Source of the DNA: UBA1127 sp034422455
GTDB taxonomy: Bacteria > Chloroflexota > Dehalococcoidia > Lucifugimonadales > UBA1127
DNA: 64,000 bases
Reading direction: 5' to 3'
Assembly: GCA_034422455.1 (NCBI GenBank)
Contig: DAOUJQ010000016.1
Location: 75,348-139,347 of the forward strand
Both the position numbers and the translations under genes were made by a program. Shown one piece after another: positions 56,333 to 64,000 of this stretch. Below the pieces are notes generated by a model. The model worked only from the letters and a program-made list of their open reading frames with translations. It did no database searches and was not told the DNA's origin. Each line of letters starts with the position of its first letter. Positions within the stretch are counted from its first letter, which is position 1.

Positions 56333-57337
56333 ATGAAGTTCGGTCTGTCCCTCACCGGCATGCTCCAGCAACCCGCGGGCACGGACATGGTCAAGTCCCT
56401 CGAGGAGGCCTGCGCCCTCGTGCGCCTGGCGAAGGAGCTCGGCTTCACCTGGCTGTACGCCGGTCAGCATTTCCTCAGCCACCCCTACCGCATGCTCCAG
56501 CCGCTCCCCGTCATGGCCCGGCTCGCCGCCGAGGCCCCCGGCCTCGACCTCGTCACCACCGCCGTCCTGCCGCTGCACAACCCCGTCGACGTCGCCGAGC
56601 AGGTCGCCACCCTCGACGCCATTTCCAGCGGCCATGCCGTCCTCGCGACGGCCCTCGGCTACCGCGACGAGGAGAACGACGCTTTTGGCGTTGCCCGCCG
56701 CGACCGCGTCCCCCGCATGCTGGAGTCGCTGGAGGTCCTGCGGCTGCTGTGGACCAGTGACGCTCCCGTCACCTACGAGGGCCGCCATTTCCGGCTCCAC
56801 GAGGCGCATGCCGGCCTTCCCCCTATCCAAACCGGCGGCCCGCCCGTGTGGATCGCAGCCAGCTCCGACGCCGCCGTCGCCCGCACCGGCCGGCTCGGCT
56901 ACCCCTGGCTCATCAACCACGCGGACTACCCCACCATCGCGCGGCAAGTCGCTCTCTACCGCGACTCCCGCGCCGAAGCCGGCCACCCCGACGATGTGAC
57001 CCTGCCCGCTCTGCGCGAGTTCTTTGTCGCGGAGACCTCATCGGAGGCCGTCCGCATCGCGCAGCCCTACGTCTCGGGCAAGTACGCCACCTACGCCCAA
57101 TGGGGCCAGGACCAGGCCCTGGAGGGCGAGCGTTCCTTCACGTCCGAGTTCGAGGCCCTGTCTCGCGACCGCTTCATTGTCGGCGACGTTGCTACCGTCA
57201 TTGCGGACCTCAAGCGCTACGAGGCCCTTGGGGTCACCCACATCGGCCTGCGCATGCGCTGGGCCGGCATGCCCCCGGAGCCCACAGCCAACGCCATGCG
57301 CCTCACAGCAGAGCATGTGTTTCCCCACTTCCGGTAG
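56333..57337 (+). CDS. LLM-class (luciferase-like) flavin-dependent oxidoreductase
   Basis: A 334-residue TIM-barrel flavoenzyme. It opens MKFGLSLTGMLQ and has the family pattern FTWLYAGQHFLSHPYRMLQPLPVMARLAAEAPGLDLVTTAVLPLHNPVDVAEQVATLDAISSGHAVLATALGYRDEENDAFGV, QTGGPPVWIAASSDAAVARTGRLGYPWLI, then FIVGDVATVIADLKRYEALGVTHIGLRMRWAGMP. Uses FMN or F420 to oxidise a small organic molecule; the substrate is unknown. AAGGAGACG lies upstream. The 3' end of the gene has a decayed second copy at 59285-59396. Confidence 0.9.
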   Translation: MKFGLSLTGMLQQPAGTDMVKSLEEACALVRLAKELGFTWLYAGQHFLSHPYRMLQPLPVMARLAAEAPGLDLVTTAVLPLHNPVDVAEQVATLDAISSGHAVLATALGYRDEENDAFGVARRDRVPRMLESLEVLRLLWTSDAPVTYEGRHFRLHEAHAGLPPIQTGGPPVWIAASSDAAVARTGRLGYPWLINHADYPTIARQVALYRDSRAEAGHPDDVTLPALREFFVAETSSEAVRIAQPYVSGKYATYAQWGQDQALEGERSFTSEFEALSRDRFIVGDVATVIADLKRYEALGVTHIGLRMRWAGMPPEPTANAMRLTAEHVFPHFR

Positions 57338-57463
57338 CGCCTCCCCTCAACCCTGTGTTTGCCGAAGGGCACAATTCTCTTACACTCTAGGTGGTGACTG
57401 TCGACAGGCGTGAACGGCCTGGCGGCTGCTGACGCCGAGAAACCGATGATGAAGGAAGTGACC

Positions 57464-59284
57464 ATGTCCAAGAGCCCGATGAGCGTCGTCCTGCTCCTGG
57501 CGGCCCTGTGCTGCCTGATCGCGATGGGCGCGTGCGAACAGACCGACCCGGAACCGGCACCCGGTTCTGAGACGCAGGAGGAAATCGTCGCGCGGCTGCG
57601 CAGCAATGCGGACACCTTCGAGTACGCCATCGGCGAATATGGCGGGACGATTACCTACTCGACGATCTCGGAGCCCTTAACCTTTAACCTTCCGCTGGCG
57701 AACGACGCCGGCTCCTCGGGCTACCTCAGTTACGTGTTCGAGGGACTGACGGAGACCTCCTGGCTGAACGACGCGATCGAGCCGGCCCTCGCGGAGTCGT
57801 GGGAGCGTTCCGACGATGGGCTGGAGTGGACCTTCAACCTTCGGCGTGACGTCGTCTGGCACGATGGGGAGCCGTTCACCGCGCATGACGTGGACTTCAC
57901 CTTCAACCGCGTCGTATTCAACGACGACATCCCCACAAATGACCATGAGGCGTTCACCTTCGTCTACGAGGATGAGACGACCGGCGAACAGACCGAAGGC
58001 CGCATGACCGTGACTGCGCTGGACGATCACACGGTCCGAATTGTGCTGCCTGTCTCCTCCGCCCCATTCCTGCGCTCCATGGGCTACGCGATTTACCCGA
58101 GGCATGTCCTTGAGCCCTACATTGACGCAGGGACGTTTGAGGAGGTGTGGGGCGTAGACACGCCGCCTTCGGAGGTCATTGGGACCGGGCCCTTCACCAT
58201 TGAGAGCTACTCGCCGGGCGACCGCCTCACGCTCAAGCGCAATCCAAACTACTGGATGCGGGACAGCGACGGCAACGCGCTCCCCTACCTGGACGGCATC
58301 GTCTACCTCCTGGTCGAGGAACTCGACGAAGAGCTGGCCCTGTTCAAGGCCGGTGAGACAGACGCTCACGGCGTGCTGGGCGAGGAGTACCCCGGGCTTG
58401 AGCCGCTGCAGGAGGACGGCAACTTCACAATCTACAGTCGCGGCCCTGGCTTCGGGACGACGTTCCTCACCTTCAACGTCCACCCGGGCACAAACATGGA
58501 CGGCGCGAACTACGTGCGGCCGAAAGCGCGAGCGTGGTTCGAGAACGTGGCCTTCAGGCAGGCCGTGGCGCACAGCGTGGACAAGGACGCGATCATCGAG
58601 GAGACGCTGGGCGGCCTCGGCTATCCCCAGTGGTCGTCCATCAGCCCCGCCACGGGCGATTTCCACAACCCGGGTGTCCAGCGGTATGCCTACGACCTCG
58701 ACGCCGCGAACGGCCTGCTGGACGGCCTGGGCTGGGTCGACTCAGACGGCGACGGAGTCCGCGAGGACGGCGACGGCAACCCCATCGCCTTCAGGCTGGT
58801 CACCAACGAGGGGAACGACGTGCGCGAACGCGCGACGATGATCATCCAGGAGGGCATGCAGCGCATCGGCCTCGGCGTTGACTTCCAGGCCATCGACTTC
58901 GGCGAATTGGTGGGGCAGCTCACAGCGACATACGACTGGGAGGCAGTCGTCATCGGCTTCACCGGCGGCCCCGACCCCTACGGCGGCATCACCTTCTGGC
59001 ACAGCGACGCCTCCTTCCACCTGTGGTACCCCAACCAGCCGGAGCCGGCCACCGCGTGGGAGGCGGAGATCGATGAGATCTACACAGCGGCCAGCCAGGA
59101 ACTGGACCACGGGGAGCGGGTGCGGTTGTATCACCGTGCGCAAGAGATAGCCGCGGAGCAGGTCCCGGTCATCTACACCGCGCTCTCAGAGCGGCTGAGC
59201 GCCATTCGCAACGTGTTCGGCAACATCACGCCAACGCTCTACGGCATATGGGACGACCGGTACGTCTACCGCACTGACGGGTAG
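57464..59284 (+). CDS. ABC transporter substrate-binding lipoprotein (SBP family 5, peptide/solute)
   Basis: The start is set at the ATG at 57464 (MSKSPMSVVLLL) behind GAAGGAAG. The 606-residue product has lipobox AMGAC (Cys 24). The SBP_bac_5 fold follows: LAESWERSDDGLEWTFNLRRDVVWHDGEPFTAHDVDFTFNRVVF (about 117-160), IGTGPFTIESYSPGDRLTLKRNPNYWM (about 236-262) and FRQAVAHSVDKDAIIEETLGG (about 364-384), plus a repeated DSDGDGVREDGDGNP acidic loop near 440. Permease and ATPase genes are not nearby, so it may share a transporter encoded elsewhere. Its position between two oxidative enzymes suggests uptake of an organic substrate for them. Confidence 0.87.
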   Translation: MSKSPMSVVLLLAALCCLIAMGACEQTDPEPAPGSETQEEIVARLRSNADTFEYAIGEYGGTITYSTISEPLTFNLPLANDAGSSGYLSYVFEGLTETSWLNDAIEPALAESWERSDDGLEWTFNLRRDVVWHDGEPFTAHDVDFTFNRVVFNDDIPTNDHEAFTFVYEDETTGEQTEGRMTVTALDDHTVRIVLPVSSAPFLRSMGYAIYPRHVLEPYIDAGTFEEVWGVDTPPSEVIGTGPFTIESYSPGDRLTLKRNPNYWMRDSDGNALPYLDGIVYLLVEELDEELALFKAGETDAHGVLGEEYPGLEPLQEDGNFTIYSRGPGFGTTFLTFNVHPGTNMDGANYVRPKARAWFENVAFRQAVAHSVDKDAIIEETLGGLGYPQWSSISPATGDFHNPGVQRYAYDLDAANGLLDGLGWVDSDGDGVREDGDGNPIAFRLVTNEGNDVRERATMIIQEGMQRIGLGVDFQAIDFGELVGQLTATYDWEAVVIGFTGGPDPYGGITFWHSDASFHLWYPNQPEPATAWEAEIDEIYTAASQELDHGERVRLYHRAQEIAAEQVPVIYTALSERLSAIRNVFGNITPTLYGIWDDRYVYRTDG

Positions 59285-59396
59285 GGATACGAGGCCCTCG
59301 ACGTGACCCATGTCGTCCTGCGCATGCGCTGGGCCGACATGCCGCTGAACCGACCGCTACGGCGATGCGCCTGACGTGTTGCTGGCGTTCCGGTAG
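59285..59396 (+). pseudogene. Relic of an LLM-class oxidoreductase gene (3' end only)
   Basis: The first 28 codons read GYEALDVTHVVLRMRWADMPLN and diverge after a frameshift; the next frame gives TATAMRLT, and the last codons read like the family end before TAG. This matches the last 40 codons of the intact LLM gene (RYEALGVTHIGLRMRWAGMP, TANAMRLT, HFR-stop). The 5' nine-tenths are gone. It sits directly after the SBP stop codon, so a second LLM copy once stood between the SBP and Rieske genes. Confidence 0.8.
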
Positions 59397-59452
59397 CCCC
59401 TTCCCTTCTCCCGTGGTGTAAAATCCCCTCAGCATCGCAGGAGGCGGAGGAC

Positions 59453-60766
59453 ATGCTGACCCATATCGAGAACGACACGCTCGCACGCGTGGGGCCAGGC
59501 ACGACCATGGGCGCCCTCTTCCGGCGCTATTGGCTCCCCGCCCTCCTGTCGTGGGAGCTGCCGGAGCCCGACTGCCCGCCCGTGCGCCTGCGTCTCCTCG
59601 GCGAGGACCTCATCGCCTTCCGCGACACGACCGGCGCCGTCGGCATCGTCGACAACTACTGCCCGCACCGGCGCGCCAGCCTCTTCTTCGGCCGCAACGA
59701 GGAGGCGGGCATCCGCTGCGTCTACCACGGCTGGAAGTTCGACGTGGGGGGCAACTGCGTCGACATGCCCTCTGAACCCGCCGAGTCCAACTTCAAGGAC
59801 AAGGTGCGCATCACCGCCTACCCGACGGAGGAGTTCGGCGGCATTGTCTGGACGTACATGGGCCCGGCAGACCTCGTGCCGCCCGCGCCGCGCATGGAGT
59901 GGACGCAGGTCCCGGACACGCACCGGGGCGTCACCAAGGTCGTGCAGCCTACCGGCTGGCTCCAGGGGCTGGAGGGCGGCATCGACACCGTCCACAGCAC
60001 GTTCCTGCACCGCCGGCTCGCCGGGTTCGGCATCGGCGCGCGGGACCAGGCGTTTCGCCGCTCGGCCTCCGCCATCGTGGAGGTCGTGCCCACCGGCTAC
60101 GGCTACACCTATGCCGGCATCCGGCCGCTGCCCGACGACGGCGGCAACTTCGTCCGGGGCTACCACTTCGTCATGCCCTTCTACCAGCTCCGGGCCGCCC
60201 AGCTCGGCTCCGTCCTCAGCGGCCGCAGCGAGGTCCGCCGCATCGTGTCCGGCCACGCCTGGGTGCCCATGGACGACACCCACACGATGGTCTGGAACTA
60301 CACCTACAGCTTCGGCGACGACCCACTGACCGAGAGCGACCAGCAGCTCTACGGCAGCGGCAACGAGCTGGGGGTGGACATCGACGCCGCGAACGGCTTC
60401 CGAGCCGTCGCAAACGCGGACAACGACTACTTCATCGACCGCGAGATGCAGCGCACGGTGAACTACACCGGCATCGCGGGCATCAACGTGCAGGACCGCG
60501 CCGTGCAGGAGAGCATGGGCGCCATCTGCGACCGCACGAAGGAGCACCTCGGCACCACGGACCGGGCCATCATCATGGCGCGACGCATCATGCTCAACGC
60601 CGCGCGCACCGTCGAGGACGGCGGCGACCCGCCGGGCCTCGGCACCGATATCTACAGCCTCCGCGCCATCGAGAAGATCCTCCCCGCCGGCGTCCACTGG
60701 CGGGACGCCCTCCACGAGGAGCTGTACAACATGCGCCCCTACTCGCCGGAGTACACGGCGGCGTAA
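59453..60766 (+). CDS. Rieske non-heme iron oxygenase, alpha subunit (first paralogue)
   Basis: Ring-hydroxylating or demethylating oxygenase. The 437-residue product has the Rieske [2Fe-2S] motif C70-x-H72...C89-x2-H92 (YCPHRRA and CVYHGW). The C-terminal catalytic domain has a mononuclear iron site of the form DTVHSTFLH near 177-185. It resembles phthalate-4,5-dioxygenase/vanillate-demethylase-type enzymes. GGAGGCGGAGG lies upstream of the ATG. No small subunit or ferredoxin is adjacent, so it depends on electron carriers encoded elsewhere. A paralogue with the same spacing lies at 62637-63947. Confidence 0.93.
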   Translation: MLTHIENDTLARVGPGTTMGALFRRYWLPALLSWELPEPDCPPVRLRLLGEDLIAFRDTTGAVGIVDNYCPHRRASLFFGRNEEAGIRCVYHGWKFDVGGNCVDMPSEPAESNFKDKVRITAYPTEEFGGIVWTYMGPADLVPPAPRMEWTQVPDTHRGVTKVVQPTGWLQGLEGGIDTVHSTFLHRRLAGFGIGARDQAFRRSASAIVEVVPTGYGYTYAGIRPLPDDGGNFVRGYHFVMPFYQLRAAQLGSVLSGRSEVRRIVSGHAWVPMDDTHTMVWNYTYSFGDDPLTESDQQLYGSGNELGVDIDAANGFRAVANADNDYFIDREMQRTVNYTGIAGINVQDRAVQESMGAICDRTKEHLGTTDRAIIMARRIMLNAARTVEDGGDPPGLGTDIYSLRAIEKILPAGVHWRDALHEELYNMRPYSPEYTAA

Positions 60767-60794
60767 CACTCCTATATCGGCGCAGAGCAGGCCC

Positions 60795-60826
60795 GGTTCA
60801 TCCTTCGATTACCCTCAGGACGAACC
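60795..60826. repeat. Genome repeat module before the aspartate dehydrogenase gene
   Basis: GGTTCATCCTTCGATTACCC + TCAGGACGAACC, a diverged copy of the CCCTTCGACAGGCTCAGGGCGAACGG family. A TGC-TACAGT extended -10 (60863-60871) follows and may drive the next gene. Confidence 0.65.
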
Positions 60827-60915
60827 GGCCCGTACCTCCCGTCGCGCGAGCGACCTCATTCGTGCTACAGTACGCCCGACCGCGTGAAAGCCCACCGGAA
60901 GGGAAGGTACGCATT

Positions 60916-61716
60916 ATGACAAGCATCGGCATCGTCGGGTGCGGGGCAGTCGGGCAAGCGCTGATGAAGGCAAGCGAGTCCGGCGCCCTGACCCTCCCCA
61001 TCGCCGCCGTCACCAGCCGCACGGAGGCCACGGCCCTCGAGTTCCTCGAGACCCTCGAGTCGCCGCCGCCCTACTGCACGCGCGACGAGCTCATCGAGCG
61101 CTCGGACCTCGTCGTCGAGGCCGCCGGCGGGCCCGTCGTACCGGACCTGGCCCGCGCGACGTTCGAGGCGGGCAAGGACCTCATGGCTATCAGCATCGGC
61201 GCGCTGCTGGACCACCCGGACATCCTGGACATGGCGAAGGACCGGGGCTGCAAGCTGTACGCCCCCTCCGGCGCTATCGCGGGGCTGGACGGCATCAAGT
61301 CGGCGTCCGCCGGGCAGCTGCACAGCGTCACGATGACCACCCGCAAGCCGCTGAAGGCGCTGGAGGGCTCGCCGTACCTGGTGGAGCGCGGCATCTCCGT
61401 GCTGGGCTACACGGAGGAGACGGAGATCTTCTCCGGCACCGCCCGCGAGGCCTGCCGGGGCTTCCCCGCCAACGTCAACGTCTCCGCCGCCGTCAGCCTG
61501 GCCGGCATCGGCCCCGACGCGACAAGGATCCGCATCATGGCCGTCCCCGGCCTCGACCGCAACTGCCACGACATCGAGGTGGAGGGCGACTTCGGCCGGC
61601 TGCGCATCCAGATCGAGAACATCCCGACGGAGAACCCGCGCACCGGCCGGCTCACCGTCATGAGCATCATCCGCACGCTGCAGAACCTGGCCAACCCGCT
61701 GCAGATAGGGACGTAG
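60916..61716 (+). CDS. L-aspartate dehydrogenase
   Basis: NAD(P)-dependent deamination of aspartate, giving oxaloacetate or iminoaspartate for NAD synthesis. The gene must be read from the ATG at 60916 (MTSIGIVGCGAVGQALMK), with AAGG upstream; a much longer frame that starts inside the Rieske gene is an artefact. The 266-residue product has GCGAVG at 8-13, LVVEAAGGPVVPDLARATFEAGKDLMAISIGALL near 68-101, YAPSGAIAGLDGIKSA near 115-130 and FPANVNVSAAVSLAGIGPDATRIRIMADP-type sequence near 184-211, all diagnostic of the DUF108 AspDH family. Its place among catabolic oxygenases is suggestive but unexplained. Confidence 0.92.
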   Translation: MTSIGIVGCGAVGQALMKASESGALTLPIAAVTSRTEATALEFLETLESPPPYCTRDELIERSDLVVEAAGGPVVPDLARATFEAGKDLMAISIGALLDHPDILDMAKDRGCKLYAPSGAIAGLDGIKSASAGQLHSVTMTTRKPLKALEGSPYLVERGISVLGYTEETEIFSGTAREACRGFPANVNVSAAVSLAGIGPDATRIRIMAVPGLDRNCHDIEVEGDFGRLRIQIENIPTENPRTGRLTVMSIIRTLQNLANPLQIGT

Positions 61717-61776
61717 GGGGTACTTCGCGCCGGGGGTATAATCAAGAGACGCAGGGGTGTCCGCCAGGAGGCAGCC

Positions 61777-62118
61777 ATGACCACAAAGCGCAGGCCGCTC
61801 AAGACCGCCGAACTGAAGGCCGAGTTTGACCGGCTGGCGGCACAGTGGAGAGAGGAAACCCGGTACCACTCCTCGTCGACGATCATTGAGGAGCACCCAG
61901 CGTACCAGGCCATCATCGCGATGGGGGAGAACGTCATCCCGCTGATCTTGGAAAACCTGCGCGCCTCCGGCGGACACTGGTTCATGGCCCTCCGCTCCAT
62001 CACCGGCGAGTCGCCCATCCGCGAGGAGGACCGGGGGAAGATACAGGCGATAAGGGCGGCGTGGCTGGAGTGGGGCGTGAGGGAGGGGTACATCAGGCCG
62101 TCGGCCGATAAGGGGTAG
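61777..62118 (+). CDS. Hypothetical helical protein, first of a two-gene cassette (113 aa)
   Basis: Not recognised by function. The 113-residue, charged, helical product has AELKAEFDRLAAQWREETRYHSSSTIIEEHPAYQAIIAMGENVIPLILENL near 10-60 and HWFMALRSITGESPI near 68-82. AGGAGG lies upstream. Two bases separate its stop from the TTG start of the next gene, so they are co-translated. From memory, proteins of this shape recur beside the same partner in other genomes. If so, it could be a chaperone, immunity or antitoxin-type partner, which is untested. Confidence 0.7.
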   Translation: MTTKRRPLKTAELKAEFDRLAAQWREETRYHSSSTIIEEHPAYQAIIAMGENVIPLILENLRASGGHWFMALRSITGESPIREEDRGKIQAIRAAWLEWGVREGYIRPSADKG

Positions 62119-62120
62119 CC

Positions 62121-62549
62121 TTGCGATCCCACCTTCACCGGAGTTTCCCAAGCCTCCGGGACTTCCGGGTGACCAGCCCTCCCAGCGAAGACTACAACTG
62201 CATTGCGTGGGCCGCCGGAATCGACAACGATTGGTGGTGGCCTGATCCCAACTGCACTTGGCCGCCCAGCGCTCCCCGGGAAGCGACTCTCTCAGCCTTC
62301 ATCGCCGCCTTTGCCACCCTTGGCTATGAACCCTGTGGCGACGGCACACTTGAAGAACAGACCGAAAAGGTCGCAATCTACGCATTCCCTGACGGGCGCA
62401 CGACCCACGCGGCCCGGCAGCTTCCCTCCGGTCGATGGACCAGCAAGCTCGGCGAAGCGGAGGACATCAAGCATGGGAGTCCGGCCGAACTGGAGGGAGT
62501 AGTCTACGGGGCAGTGGTGCAGTACATGCGGCGGGAGGTTGGGCGCTAG
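62121..62549 (+). CDS. DUF7689-like protein with conserved Cys/His, possibly cysteine-peptidase-like (142 aa)
   Basis: The start is a TTG at 62121 with AAGGGGTA upstream. The product has conserved-looking segments YNCIAWAAG (C27), WWWPD, a WP motif, AFIAAFATLGYEPC, EKVAIYAFPDGRTTHAARQLPSGRWTSKLG (H96) and EDIKHGSP (D115, H118). The order Cys...His...Asp and the IYAF...THAA block recall NlpC/P60 or papain-like hydrolases, so C27-H96-D115 is a candidate catalytic triad. The function is unproven. The family name is from memory. No signal peptide is seen. Confidence 0.72.
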   Translation: MRSHLHRSFPSLRDFRVTSPPSEDYNCIAWAAGIDNDWWWPDPNCTWPPSAPREATLSAFIAAFATLGYEPCGDGTLEEQTEKVAIYAFPDGRTTHAARQLPSGRWTSKLGEAEDIKHGSPAELEGVVYGAVVQYMRREVGR

Positions 62550-62636
62550 GCAACCTCATTCACTACACCCATACCGTCGCAACTCATGATCCAACCATTA
62601 TGTCGGCATATTTGAGAGACGCTCGGAACCTTCCCC

Positions 62637-63947
62637 CTACACCGCATGCACGCCCGGGCCGTAGGTGGGGCCGAAGGAGAGGGTCTTCATGCGCTCCGTG
62701 ATCTCCTCGTTGGACAGGTCGGCGGGGAGGGAGGTGCGGACGGAGTGGGTGCGGAACGCGTCGGGGTTGTTGGGGCCCGGCGGTTCCAGGCCTTCCTGCA
62801 GGTCACGGGCCGCTCGCAGGAGCCGCTGGCGGACGCGGATCATGGACTCGTCCGTGCGGACGAGGTGCTCGCGGCTGCGGTCGGCGCGGGGGCCCCACTG
62901 GTCTTCCACCAGCGCGAGGTCCTGGATGGGGAAGGACTTGATGCCGGTGTACGAGAAGTTCTTCTGCAGCAGCCGGTCGACGTTGTAATCGTTGTCCTTG
63001 TTCTCGACGGCCATGAACGTACCGGGTATCTGCTCCGGGTAGGTGAACCCGCCGAAGCGGTCCTGGTTGCGCTGGTGCTCGGTGAACGGCTCGTAGCTCC
63101 AGCGGAAGCGGTACATGTAGCAGCTCTCGTCGTCGATGGGGATGCGCATGTTGCTGCAGTACACGCCGGGCCCGGCGATGCCCGCGGAGCTGAAGCTGGG
63201 GAAGAAGAAGTTGTTGACGAGCGCCATCTGCGTCCCGCTCGACTCCGGCGTCAGCGAGATCTGCCGCATCCCGTAGTCCGTCTCCTCGAACAGGAACGAC
63301 ATGCGCATGAACCGCTGGTCGCCGAAGAGCGCCCCCAGCGCCGGCGACGCCTCCTTGATCGTGCCCGGCATCGCGCGGTCGCGGGTCATGTGCAGGAAGG
63401 CGCCGTGGCTCGGGTCGTAGTCGCCCTCCATCGCCTGCATGTAGTTGCAGCGGAGCTGGTACTTGCGCACGTAGGTCCGGTCGTCGAGCAGGTCCATCCA
63501 GTCGAAGCCCGGCCGGGGCGGCGGCGGGTCCTGCGGCCCCAGGTACGCGAACACCATGCCCGCCGCGTCGAAGCACGGGTACGCCTTCACGCGCACTTTG
63601 TCCTTGTACGTCTCGCCCTCCGGTGAGTTCGGCAGGTCGACGCAGTTTCCGGCGGCGTCGAACTTCCAGCCGTGGTAGACGCAGCGGATGCCGCACTCCT
63701 CGTTGCGCCCGAAGAAGAGCGGCGCGCCGCGGTGCGGGCAGTAGGCGTCGACGAGGGCGGGCGTGCCGTTGCTGTCGCGGAAGGCGATGAGCTTCTCGCC
63801 CAGCAGCGTCACGCGCACCGGCGGGCAGTCCGCCGTGGGTATCTCCTCCGACAGCAGCGCGGGCAGCCAGAACCGGCGGAACAGCTGGCCCATGGGCGTC
63901 CCCGCGCCGGTCTGCGTGAGCATGTCATTCTCTTCGCGACTGAGCAT
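62637..63947 (-). CDS. Rieske non-heme iron oxygenase, alpha subunit (second paralogue)
   Basis: Same family and same motif spacing as the oxygenase at 59453-60766: C70/H72 and C89/H92 (YCPHRGA; CVYHGW), GTPMGQLFRRFWLPALLSEEIP at the start, and the catalytic-iron region near 180-195 with DPSHGAFLHM in place of DTVHSTFLH. It is 436 residues long and complete. It is on the opposite strand, so the two are not in one operon. The catalytic-domain sequences differ widely, which implies different substrates. The ATG at 63947 follows GGGGGATTGG. Confidence 0.92.
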   Translation of the reverse strand: MLSREENDMLTQTGAGTPMGQLFRRFWLPALLSEEIPTADCPPVRVTLLGEKLIAFRDSNGTPALVDAYCPHRGAPLFFGRNEECGIRCVYHGWKFDAAGNCVDLPNSPEGETYKDKVRVKAYPCFDAAGMVFAYLGPQDPPPPRPGFDWMDLLDDRTYVRKYQLRCNYMQAMEGDYDPSHGAFLHMTRDRAMPGTIKEASPALGALFGDQRFMRMSFLFEETDYGMRQISLTPESSGTQMALVNNFFFPSFSSAGIAGPGVYCSNMRIPIDDESCYMYRFRWSYEPFTEHQRNQDRFGGFTYPEQIPGTFMAVENKDNDYNVDRLLQKNFSYTGIKSFPIQDLALVEDQWGPRADRSREHLVRTDESMIRVRQRLLRAARDLQEGLEPPGPNNPDAFRTHSVRTSLPADLSNEEITERMKTLSFGPTYGPGVHAV

Positions 63948-64000
63948 CCAATCCCCCCTCGTGGTGTTGCCTCTCAGCTAGGCTATATCGAACGCCCGCG

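Noticed and set aside
59899..60915. A 605-codon frame running through the Rieske gene into aspartate dehydrogenase
   Set aside because: The first 340 codons are antiphase to a well-supported Rieske gene and give Arg/Pro/His-rich nonsense; only the part from 60916 is a protein.

Overview
This 64 kb window reads as ordinary chromosome of a GC-rich free-living bacterium. Several things fit a Chloroflexota (Dehalococcoidia / SAR202-like) genome: a fused accD-accA carboxyltransferase, LDH-type malate dehydrogenase beside isocitrate dehydrogenase, a carboxyltransferase plus biotin-carrier pair, lone solute-binding lipoproteins, and a right end rich in Rieske oxygenases, LLM-class flavin oxidoreductase, amidohydrolase and aspartate dehydrogenase. 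That placement is inferred from gene content alone.

Layout. 0-6 kb: the end of a Shedu/DUF4263-like nuclease gene cut by the window edge, then mdh, icd and an acyl-CoA carboxylase pair. 6-19 kb: XerC/D recombinase, an RpiB-like isomerase, a cytidylate-kinase-like protein, uvrC, dnaN with a small HTH gene, then a cofactor run (acpS, nnr, coaX, coaBC). 19-24 kb: MFS transporter and valS. 24-26 kb: an AT-richer island with two overlapping HNH / endonuclease VII-like genes. 26-33 kb: a lipoprotein, an operon of secA, an HhH gene and an unknown gene, then prs and purA diverging. 33-38 kb: a ferric-iron ABC transporter (fbpABC-like) whose promoter carries a perfect palindrome over its spacer and -10. 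38-49 kb: family-4 uracil-DNA glycosylase, RNase J, FtsK, AccDA, a SIMPL lipoprotein, an ECF sigma / anti-sigma pair, signal peptidase I and tRNA-Lys(TTT). 49-64 kb: a lipoprotein made of duplicated two-cysteine modules, amidohydrolase, cation/proton antiporter, GYD protein, sodium/solute symporter, LLM oxidoreductase, solute-binding protein, two paralogous Rieske oxygenases, aspartate dehydrogenase and a small two-gene cassette containing a predicted cysteine-peptidase-like protein.

Nearly every larger intergenic gap is filled with short palindromic repeats of several families. Some have entered coding regions, notably the linker of the biotin carrier protein. Above them is a rarer element of about 85-90 bp present four times (5844-5933, 6224-6308, 19328-19415, 23879-23963). 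It folds into two nested stems whose sequences differ between copies while pairing is largely kept. This covarying element, the tandem endonuclease VII-like island, and the Cys/His cassette at 61.8-62.5 kb are the best candidates for undescribed biology. No CRISPR array, rRNA or intact insertion sequence was seen.
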